Assembly: GCF_040869045.1 (NCBI RefSeq)
Contig: NC_090321.1
Coordinates: forward strand, 183,305,596 to 183,369,595
Source: Eurosta solidaginis
Taxonomy: Eukaryota > Arthropoda > Insecta > Diptera > Tephritidae
Length of the DNA stretch: 64,000 nucleotides
Direction of reading: 5' to 3'
Within the stretch, counting starts at the first letter, position 1. Each line of letters begins with the position of its first letter. This document shows, in pieces, positions 55,971 to 64,000 of this stretch. A program made the position numbers and the translations under genes. Under the pieces are notes generated by a model, which saw nothing but the letters and a program-made list of their open reading frames with translations, searched no databases and had not been told where the DNA came from.

Positions 55971-57465
55971 CCTTGGCGGCTTCGCCCTCGGAGACTAGGA
56001 GATCCTCCTCCTCCCCCAACAGACGACTTACACTGATGACGGATCCCGCCATCGATGATTCGCACTCGGAGGCCAGGAGCTCCTCCTCGGCCCTATCAGC
56101 CAGACGACTAGCACTGATGACAGATCCCGCTATTGACGGGACGTCAACAGTGCTTTCGCTGTCCAAATTAGCGGAGTCAGCATCCACAACCATGGGTACT
56201 GGCTCCCCTGCGGACGCCTCCACCTCCCGAACAGTCTCTGTGGGAGAGGAACCATCCCCCCTGGAATCGGCGTGGTAGATTTTAAGAACCACACGCTCGA
56301 GGCCATAGGAGATAACCCCCCTCGTGTCAGAGAGAGGACCGGTGGACTCTGCGTTTAGCAGAATCAGCACTTGCCGACGTGGCCCAACAGCCTCCTCTAC
56401 TCTGAGGACCCTCCAGTTATGCGTCGGAAGGTTCGGGTTGCAGTAACGCATTAGTTCGAGTATTTTCTCCGGCTGAGATGGCCCGGCAGGCAACCACACC
56501 CGAGCCCTCGGTCGAAGGAGGAGATCCCTCCGTTCCACGGCCTCGAGTCTGGCCCCCCTCCAGACCTCCCCTACCAGAGAAATTATTTTCTTAAAGATAC
56601 AGGCCGACCGCTCGTCAGCACAAGTAATCAGTCTAAAACCATGATACCACCCCGAGTATTCGAAGCATGGCCGCGTACCTGGGCTCTCCATAACAGCGGT
56701 CATATAGGCCGCTGATATGGCGCTGGCGACCCACGGCCACTCCTCTCGGGAGATGGCACCATCCTCCCTACTCCTATCCAGGACCCCGAGGGTGATGGAG
56801 CCTGCACGTTTAGCGATTTCGCTAAACGAAATTGCGTCCCCACCTCCTCGGGCCCTTTTTGTCGTTGAGGCATTCCGCTCATCCGACCTTTGCCGCTTCA
56901 TAGCCCCCAAACCCTGCTGCTCACCCGCACCGTTCGACACCGGTGTGTGGTCGTCGCAAGCTACGACGCTCCTGGCCCACTCCAGCGTCCGGGAATGCTT
57001 CTCAGACATCTGAGCTGCATCCCTTCCGCCGTAGCGCTCCAAGATCTTCTCAGCTAAGCGCCGATCACCCAGAGCTTTCCTGCGCGGCGTCGGTCGCCTA
57101 CCTTTCCCGGCAGGCTTCGACCCCAGGGCTCCCGTTGGGAAAGCTCCTCGCGACAGGGCTTCCTTACTAGTACTGGGCTGCTCCGTCGCATTCGTCGGAC
57201 CTCTGCCTTTCCCTGTCACAGCCCCATATGGGCCTACATTGGGTGTCGGTTTCGACACCCCTCCACTACCCGAACTACCCGTACCTACGGGGTTTGAAAC
57301 CAAACCCCTGCGCTGATCCGTCTGATCAGCCCTTTTGACCCGCCGGGAGCTTTCCCGGCTGGCGGCGACCTGCTTCGGAGCACTCTCCGCACCTGTCGCG
57401 TCCCCCGCACCATGACGACTTTCGCCGTCACTCCTACCCTCCTTTTGATTCGTCTTCGTGTCCAT
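55906..57465 (-). CDS. LOA-type ORF1 protein
   Basis: 519 aa, intact from ATG to stop. Residues 1-215 are polar and basic (KGRRPTPRRKALGDRRLAEK near 121-140). Residues 220-397 form the conserved part (YSGWYHGFRLITCADERSAC, RARVWLPAG, NPNLPTHNWRVLRVEE), which resembles the insect DUF4780-type domain of LOA ORF1s, as I recall it. No CCHC knuckles are seen. Residues 440-500 contain a tandem duplication (SIAGSVISASRLADRAEEEL and SMAGSVISVSRLLGEEEDL). Expected role: RNA-binding chaperone of the element. It overlaps ORF2 by about 65 bases in another frame. Confidence 0.75.
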   Translation of the reverse strand: MDTKTNQKEGRSDGESRHGAGDATGAESAPKQVAASRESSRRVKRADQTDQRRGLVSNPVGTGSSGSGGVSKPTPNVGPYGAVTGKGRGPTNATEQPSTSKEALSRGAFPTGALGSKPAGKGRRPTPRRKALGDRRLAEKILERYGGRDAAQMSEKHSRTLEWARSVVACDDHTPVSNGAGEQQGLGAMKRQRSDERNASTTKRARGGGDAISFSEIAKRAGSITLGVLDRSREDGAISREEWPWVASAISAAYMTAVMESPGTRPCFEYSGWYHGFRLITCADERSACIFKKIISLVGEVWRGARLEAVERRDLLLRPRARVWLPAGPSQPEKILELMRYCNPNLPTHNWRVLRVEEAVGPRRQVLILLNAESTGPLSDTRGVISYGLERVVLKIYHADSRGDGSSPTETVREVEASAGEPVPMVVDADSANLDSESTVDVPSIAGSVISASRLADRAEEELLASECESSMAGSVISVSRLLGEEEDLLVSEGEAAKDGVQKKKSGVDGNPSNQSSAF

Positions 57466-58110
57466 TCTAAGAAGTCCCCCCTCAAGGCCGCTATCCGGAG
57501 CCGATTGTGTAGTCGCCCTTCAACGGTCCCGTGGTTATCTATGCTGCGCAGGGAGGCCACGCGAGGGTTGACGCATTACCTTATGAGTAATGCGTTCAGA
57601 GCCAGACCGGACGCAAAGCGGGAAAATCTTCAACCGCACCTACACCACCAACTTAACGGCGACGGAGCCGGAACGTACCTTGAGGCCCGCCACGGTTTTA
57701 ACGGGACGTGGGCAGGTGCAGCATTAGCCTACCAGCCATTTCGATAGGGTTTCACCCCGACCTACTAAGGTGGCAGAATACTGCACCTACCAGCCCAAAG
57801 TCATCAATTCCTATCCATAGTCAAAATCAAGTCCCTAACAATCCGGTTCGTCACCGTTGAGTACCGATCTTGACCCTTAACAGGGTCCTCCCTCCCCTGA
57901 GCTCGGCACAATGACTCAGGGGTGCGGGTTTTATCGAGTTGTCCTCTCTAGATCCGCCATTATCAGTAGAAGCAGGGGCACCTCGTGCAGGACGTGACAA
58001 CCAATCACGTGTGACAATTCGTCACTATGGCCGGTCTAAGACTGATACCAGTCCCTGATCCAGAGCCTGGAACCACGTATGATATCCAAGCCAAGTATCT
58101 TAACCCCCAA
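57466..58110 (-). other. LOA-type 5' UTR
   Basis: About 645 GC-rich bases between the element's 5' end and the ORF1 ATG. An internal promoter is expected here for non-LTR elements, but no specific site is identified. Confidence 0.55.
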
Positions 58111-58607
58111 AGATATCGGCTTACGAAGTTCGAAATTCTACATTTCGAAATTTTATTTTATTTTTTTGTTAACGCGTTCAGCAAATTGCAAAAGTAAAAA
58201 TGTGGGCGTGGTCCGCTCTTTTCCCTTATTAGTAGGGCTGGATTTTTTTTTTTTTTTTTTGAGAAATTTAGTATAACAGCTGTTATACGAGGTGAAAGTC
58301 AGAAGTCAGAATCTGGCTGTATTCAGAAGTCAGAGTCTGACTGTATTCAGAAGTTAGAGTCTGACTTTTCACCTCGTATAACAGCTGTTATACTAAATTT
58401 CTCAAAAAAAGAATCCAGCCCTTCTAATAAGGGAAAAGAGCGGACCACGCTCATATTTTTACTTTTTCAATTTGTTGAACGCTTTAACAAAAAAATTAAA
58501 TTAAATTTCGAAATGTAGAATTTCGAACTTCGAACTTCGTAAGCCGATATCTATTTTTTGGTGGCTAAGTTCGAAAAACGGAGATAGTACTTTGTTTACT
58601 TAAGCCT

Positions 58608-60129
58608 AAATCTCTACGAAAAAGTGGGTTTTGTCCAATATCCAGAAAAAAAGTTGATTTTGTCGCATAGTGTTATTATTATAAATACGAAACAACAGGT
58701 TTGACTCCCTTATTTACTTTGACTTCCCCTATTCATGATATTTGGCATATCTTTATTAACTTTTCAATGCAAACCCTGCAATTTTTCCTCCAAAAATATC
58801 ATGAGTTTCAGGTCTAAGTATAATAAGAATCAGGTAAAATAACAGTTGCAATAAATATTGGAAGTGCTATAACTTCTTTGTTTATTATTTTAGTAATATG
58901 GTTTCAAAGCAATATTTTCTTTCATTTTTAAGTACTTTCGTTTAGTAAAGAAAAAAACATACATTAGGGGGGTAAAATTTTGTTAGCTGACCTAATCATG
59001 TGAAAACGACTTCATAGCTTAAAAGGACATTAAACAGAAATATGAAGCTTCTCAAGGCCAAAATAATAACATATCAATTTTCGGACGTCAAATAACCAAG
59101 TTACAACGAAAAAACCGTTTCGGCTGTATTTCGAAGGATCAAAAACAAAATTAAAAAAAAATTTTCCGAAACCCTCTCAACATAATCTTCGAATTTAGGG
59201 GCGGACATTAGCAACTTTTTTTTCGACCCAGTCTATTGTACATTACAAAATAACCTTTCGCATATATTTCCCTTGAAGTTAAATCTACACAAAAAAGGTA
59301 ACAGGTTTCTAAAATACTTGTTTCAAAAATATAACCGGTAACCGGTTCCAAATACTTAATCGTTCCCAAAACACAATTGTCTCCAAATATGTAAGCGTGT
59401 CCGAAAATGGAACCCATTTCAAAAATGTAACCTCCTCAAAAATTGTTACCTGTTCCAATAAAGTAGTCAGTTTAAATAAGTAACAGGATCCAAAAATGTA
59501 ATCCTTTCAAAAATTATCAGGGGTATTTCAAAAAACAGTTCTAGAAAACTGTATCTAGAATAGTGACTGGCTTCAAAAAAGCCAGTTCCGAAAAAGTCAG
59601 CTATACCGAAAGCCTTTTGGGAGCGTGTAACTTTTTATGATAACCAATACTTTTTTGCAACCGATGTTTCAGAAATTATGACGGAATGTTCCTGAAACTA
59701 TCTCGGAACAACCCGGAATAGTCTCACACTAATTTCGAACACAACAGTGCCACCGAAATAATAGCAAAATTATTTCGAAACTATCTCTCGAACTAAAACC
59801 AAAGTGTTGAATAACTCACTTCAACATTATTTTGTAAGACTCGAAACGATAACGAAAATTCGAAGTCATCCCAGATGGAAATATCACGAGCTGGTTTTAT
59901 AAACGTTACCTTAGCTGCTCCAAAATTATTTCAAACTGATACGAAGCTGAACTCTAAATAATTCAGACAGTGCTCGTAGCATTTGACGTATTCAAGACAT
60001 ACACTTCCCCTTGTTTAAAAAGATTGATCGTAAATTATCTGAATGAGTAGCAAACGTCGGTTCCATTTAGAAACAAAACCTCAAAACCTAGGTGAATTTA
60101 ATTCTTCCGTTTAATTTCCATATATCAAA
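58608..60129. other. intergenic, degenerate repeats, no gene
   Basis: 59222-59242 (CGACCCAGTCTATTGTACAT) is a match to the end and flank of the MITE at 32572. 59290-59520 repeats TTCCAAAAATGTAACCGGT-like units of about 24 bases, very diverged. 59650-59950 is of the AACTATCTCGGAAC type (complement of the TTCGGGATCATTT style). Confidence 0.45.
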
Positions 60130-61510
60130 GGTGCATTTCCAACCAGAAGAGGCTACTTTAATTTTCTATGCCGATGACTGCACGACAATGGCAACAGGAA
60201 CTGGACCTTCAGTAGATGAATTACTGTTTTAAATAATTAGGTGTCTCCATTGTCTTTCTGATTTCTTCACCTCACGCGTTCTGGTAGTATCCATCCACAA
60301 TAACTTTGTTTACGGCGTGGAAGGAATATATAGCGCGAATATTGGACGTTCATTTGAAATGACGCTACCGACTATCAGCCACCCAAAGATCTGAGGGGTA
60401 ACGTTCGATAACACTCTGACCTTCAAGGCACATACCTCGCAAAGTGTATCTAAAGTACAAAGCCGCAACAAAATGCTCAAGTCGCTTTGTCGGCAGCACT
60501 TTGGAAAAGATAAAGTAACATTGCCAACATATTACAAAGCAATTGTCTGGCCACTTCTGCGCTAGCCGTCGTCAGTCTGGTCGCCTGATCTCAAAAACAC
60601 ACACTGGAAAAAGCTGCAGGCCTGCCAAAATGTTGCACTCATAACTGCCTTCTTATGACCCTTAAACATCATCTACATTAGGCAGAAACAACATAAAAGA
60701 GCATAACCAAATGCTGAACAGAAAGTTTTTTTAAATTATCGCAAACTAGTAGTGGAATTCACTAACTATTTTAACGACATTTGCCATCGCTTTATTTGCG
60801 AATCGATAATTATAATGATTTCGTTATTCAGTAATTATTTTGTATCGATATTTTTTTATCGACGATCAGCTGTGTTGTAAAATAAACGGCAAGTAAATTG
60901 GCTGCGTTAAAAATCACGAAATTAATATTTCTGGCAATTTTAGTTAAAAAAGAAAATCGGAACTTTAATTAAATACTTTCAAATACGGAAATCAGCTTTA
61001 TTTATAAATCAAATGGTATTTGAGTACTTGGCGTACGTTTCGTATCGCATCGTTATAAGTTAGTGAATTCCTAACAAGCAACTGCTTGATGTAACTCCGC
61101 CTCTATGAGGAATAAGGAAGCATCTCCGTAATCACCATGACGAGATCCGGCACCTGCTTACTCATCCGCTTGTTCCAGAGAAGAATAAGAAGGTCGTAAT
61201 CCAAATCCATTCATAGTCGCTAGACACCTTTGTAAGCTAACCCCCCGTGAATCCTTTTATAAAAATACACTTTCAAACCCTTGCAGAAGAAGAAAGTAGA
61301 CTACCAAGGGAGACACGAGTCACTCACTGCAACAACAAAAACAACAACACGAGTCACTCTGGCCAAACTTCGTTCTGATACCCTTTCTTGTCATCATCCC
61401 TATGGCCTAACCCTGTTAAAACTGATAGTTTGCTTGGACTCCCGTTAGAGGACTTTGATGTCAATTTGTGAGGGTCGCACCTTTCAATGGGGAGAAGCAC
61501 TGTTAGCAAA
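60130..61510 (+). pseudogene. Jockey-like non-LTR retrotransposon remnant
   Basis: The plus strand reads FYADDCTTMATGTGPSVDEL near 60165, GVTFDNTLTFKAHTSQSVSK near 60400, RNKMLKSLCRQHFGKDKVTL, then VWSPDLKNTHWKKLQACQNV near 60580 and, after an insertion (60749-61072), SRLPRETRVTL near 61300. These are RT thumb and C-terminal strings of Jockey/BS-like elements. Many stops and frameshifts; no ends or duplication defined. Confidence 0.65.
60749..61072. mobile_element. MITE inserted in the Jockey-like remnant
   Basis: TAGTGGAATTCACTAACTAT at left is mirrored by TTAGTGAATTCCTAAC at right. It interrupts the retroelement reading. The interior holds TATCGATA (about 60843) and other ATCGAT words, like the hAT element at 41234. 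Exact ends are uncertain by a few bases. Confidence 0.55.
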
Positions 61511-61873
61511 CAACAACATTATAACCAAATACAGCTTCGTTTTTAAATAAACTTCATAGTTTTTTATACAAAGTTTTTTTTTATTGACAAAAAACAAACA
61601 ATTAACTTCGACCGTCTACTCATTGAAGAGTTAATTCCGTAACAATGTGAGACCAAGTATCCCTATTTAAAATAAACGAAAAAGTTTTACATAAAAAAAG
61701 TCATGAATTAAAGACATTCGAAATTCAGCTGCAATACTTTCTTGTCAGTTATTATTTTTTTATTTAGCTGCAATTCTTTCCAATCAAGTTGCAAAACAAA
61801 ACAGACGAAATGGGAGAATTTCTCTACCTCCATATCAATATATTTACCATTCAACGTGTTGCTTAATGTTTTT
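61511..61873. other. AT-rich, no gene seen
   Basis: No supported feature. Confidence 0.35.
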
Positions 61874-62074
61874 ATAATCAGCTGAGCAGCGCTCACAGAG
61901 TATATTAATTTTGTTCACATGACGGTACCCCGTAACGGCATAAACTAATCGAGATAGATATAAATGATCTGAGCGAAAAAAGAAATTCATTTAGCCATGT
62001 CCGTCCAACCATCCGTCCATCCGTCTGTCCGTAAAAATGATAACTTTAGTAAATTTTGAGGTATCTTATTATTA
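61874..62074 (-). repeat. Helentron-like family A fragment
   Basis: TATAATCAGCTGAGCAGCGC, TCACAGAGTATATTAA, CGAGATAGATATA, the CCATGTCCGTCC run and AGTAAATTTTGAGGTATCTT match 17437-17640. It breaks off near 62074. Confidence 0.7.
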
Positions 62075-63140
62075 TTTCAAAGTGAAGCCAGCGCCGAAAC
62101 GACACAAAGTGAAATGTGTTTGGGCCTTTAGTTATTATTAAGACACGAAAGTGATATTTAAATTTGTTCGAATTATTAATTTTAATGTCCAAGATGTAAT
62201 TCCCAAAAAGTTTAACTGAAAACGGTAATACGCATTATTTGAATAAATAAATAAATAAAACAATTGCAAAGCTGAAGATCACGAACAGAAGCAAATAAAG
62301 CACATAAACAAATAAATTGAAAGAAATGTCATTGTGAATGCCAATATTCCTTAGGAATACGCAAGTGTGTAAAGATCTGGGCGCAAGATCGCATAAACAA
62401 TAAAAACATACAAAAAATATGAAATACGATATCAGACGCTATTAAGTGGAACTGTCGCCAATCTTATGAATTTGATCCAATTTTTATGAGCTACCCGAAC
62501 GAGTCGTAAGGGAGCAATTCGGAATGCGCAGGCGCAAAGTCCGTCGTTACGTAGTTTTATTTTTTGTAAACAAAAAATTGGGTTAAATTAAAGAAAAAAT
62601 AAATCGAAATGCGATAAAAAATGCTTAATCCCAATAACTTTTTATGACTTTTTTTATATGAATACTGTTGCTATAGGAATTAACATAAGTACAACAGTAA
62701 CGGATACAATTTTATATGATATCATCTGTTAAACAAACAAATTAAGTAGTAATGAGTTTGAGTGAATGAAGCGCCATATATAATTTTTAATTTTAGTCGC
62801 GCGAACGTTGAATATTAATGCAGATTTTTGTTTTAAAAAATTTGCTTGAATTGAAGGCATTGCATCTCATTTATTAGCATTTTGTGAATCATTGCAAATT
62901 TATAGAAAATAATGACACATTTTTCTCTTTACTTCTAAATTATTTTGTGTGGGCGTTGAAATAAATGCAAGTACAATACATTGTTGTAAAATTTACATAT
63001 GCCCGTATAAATATATGTTCAAATCACATTGTCAGACTTATTGGCGCAATTTATTTGTGCATGACAAAATAATAACAAAATAGTGATGATGGCTAATGAG
63101 ATTTTGCATTTCTGGTCTCTCTATGCAATCGATGACTAAT
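62075..63140. other. intergenic, no gene seen
   Basis: AT-rich unique DNA. Nothing recognised. Confidence 0.35.
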
Positions 63141-64000
63141 TATACCTTTCATGAACATGAAATGGTTTATTAACTTTGGTCCGATGTTTGTAACGTTGAG
63201 AAATATAGAAGATAGGCTCACCATTAAGTATACCATGTCCGTCTGTCCGTCCGTCCGTCCGTCTGTCCGTCTGTCCGTCCGTCCGTCCGTCTGTCCGTCT
63301 GTCTGTTTGAACGCAAACTAGTCCCTCAAATTTTGAGATATCTCAATGAAATTTGGCACAAGGATGAATTTTTGTATTATATTAGACATTTGTCGGATCC
63401 GGTAGGATCGGACCACTATAAAATATATCTCCCATACAACCGATCATTCAGATAAGACGATTTTGGTCATTCCTGCCGCAATTTAGAAAGTATAAACGTG
63501 AAACTCGGTGATATACATTCTAATATATCATAGAAGATATCTTGAAAAATCACTTTGATCGGAGCTATATATAGTATATATCCCATACAACCGATCGTTC
63601 AAATAGAAAGGTTTTTGGCAATTTCTCTCTTAATTTCCAACATAAAAACGTTTAACTTGGTGATATTAATTCTAATATATCATAGAAGATTTTTTGAAAA
63701 AATGACTTTGATCGGAGCTATATATAGTATATATCCCATACAACCGACCGTTCAGATAGAAAAATGTTTGGCAATTTCTCCTTTAGTTTCAAATATAAAA
63801 ACGTGGAACTTGGTGATATATATTCTAATATATCATAGAAGATTTCATGAAAAAATCATTTCTATCGGAGCTATGTATAATATATATCCCATACAACCGA
63901 TCGTTCAGATAAGGGGATTTTTTGCCATTTTTTATTTTATATTTATCTTAAAAATCGTTTAGGTATGTAGATCTGTTCACTATATATTTCTTATCTTATA
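63141..64000 (+). repeat. Helentron-like family B element, runs off the window
   Basis: Same start as 47699 (TATACCTTTCATGAACATG). The GTCY run at 63236-63308 is much longer than in the first copy. Four units of about 152 bases have CCCATACAACCGATC at 63431, 63582, 63734 and 63888. The sequence up to 64000 still matches 49030-49110, so the terminus lies outside. Confidence 0.78.
63236..63308 (+). repeat. GTCY tetranucleotide microsatellite
   Basis: Roughly 18 GTCC/GTCT units inside family B, compared with about 7 at the same place in the copy at 47832. GTCY runs of this kind characterise dipteran mini-me elements. Confidence 0.9.

Larger units (their letters stand above)
52274..58110 (-). 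mobile_element. LOA-type non-LTR retrotransposon, full length
   Basis: 5837 bases with an exact 13-bp duplication AGATATCGGCTTA at 52261-52273 and 58111-58123. The 5' end is TTGGGGGTTAAG (minus). Parts in order: 5' UTR (58110-57466), ORF1 (57465-55906), ORF2 (55970-52394, frameshifted) with endonuclease, reverse transcriptase and RNase H, a 3' UTR of about 120 bases and a CCTAA-repeat tail (52274-52292). RNase H downstream of RT and the FLDIEGAF and GTPQxGVLSPLLW boxes suggest the LOA clade. Confidence 0.88.
52206..58607. mobile_element. 552-bp foldback element split by the LOA-type retrotransposon
   Basis: The left arm begins AGGCTTAAGTAAACAAAGTA (52206) and resumes after the insertion at 58124; the right arm ends as its complement at 58607. 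Mirrored blocks include CTATCTCCGTTTTTCGAACTT, AAAAAATAGATATCGGCTTA, TTCTACATTTCGAA and TATAACAGCTGTTATAC. The centre (58297-58365) has three TCAGAAGTCAGAGTCTGACT-type units. Removing 52274-58110 and one 13-bp duplication leaves about 552 bases, nearly all palindromic. No protein, no own target duplication found. Confidence 0.82.

Noticed and set aside
53652..57747. Several plus-strand open frames of 87-178 codons
   Set aside because: Antisense shadows of the GC-rich LOA ORF1 and ORF2.
63555..63962. 135-codon open frame on plus
   Set aside because: It translates the 152-base repeat of family B (IYSIYPIQPIV repeated); not a gene.

Overview
The window looks like intergenic and intronic DNA from a higher dipteran, most likely a tephritid-type fruit fly. 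The inference rests on three things: very AT-rich DNA with 64-76 bp introns beside multi-kilobase ones, one recognisable single-copy gene that matches Drosophila Swim (CG3074) in layout, and dipteran repeat classes (GTCY-microsatellite Helentron-like elements, LOA and RTE retrotransposons, a P-like element, hAT elements). The species is not proven. There are no bacterial operons, CRISPR arrays, rRNA or functional tRNA genes.

Layout. 1-349 is the end of a Helentron-like repeat (family A). 3520-9935 (minus) is the only host gene I can support: Swim/TINAG-like, five coding exons, 436 aa, phases consistent at every junction, a secreted cathepsin-B-like pseudoenzyme whose catalytic Cys is Ser. Its 3.6 kb last intron holds a SINE, a MITE, a GC-rich retroelement remnant and an RTE copy with a target-site duplication (TSD). 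10-13 kb holds two decayed RNase H-bearing LOA-type 3' ends. 13.7-14.7 and 26.5-27.1 kb share a foldback element. 15.9-17.1 kb is a second RTE copy. 17.4-25.1 kb is a nest: a family A fragment, then a DNA transposon with TAGGGTGGCC ends and an 8-bp TSD, carrying a decayed transposase and split by a family A element with a 130-bp satellite, which is itself split by a tRNA-derived SINE. 30-35 kb holds MITEs, one split by a P-like element with a THAP remnant. 41.2-43.4 kb is a nearly whole hAT element with BED finger and TATCGATA subterminal repeats. 47.7-49.2 and 63.1-64.0 kb are Helentron-like family B. 52.2-58.6 kb is a 552-bp foldback element split by a full-length 5.8 kb LOA-type retrotransposon with a 13-bp TSD. 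60.1-61.5 kb is a Jockey-like remnant.

The window is therefore a transposon graveyard around one conserved gene. Its value lies in the nesting order, which gives a relative chronology, and in several elements with exact ends and TSDs. No element seen here is clearly competent: the LOA element lacks part of the endonuclease and is frameshifted before RNase H, both RTE copies have a stop at the same Trp codon, and all DNA-transposon coding regions are broken. All family names rest on motif recognition by eye; no search was run.
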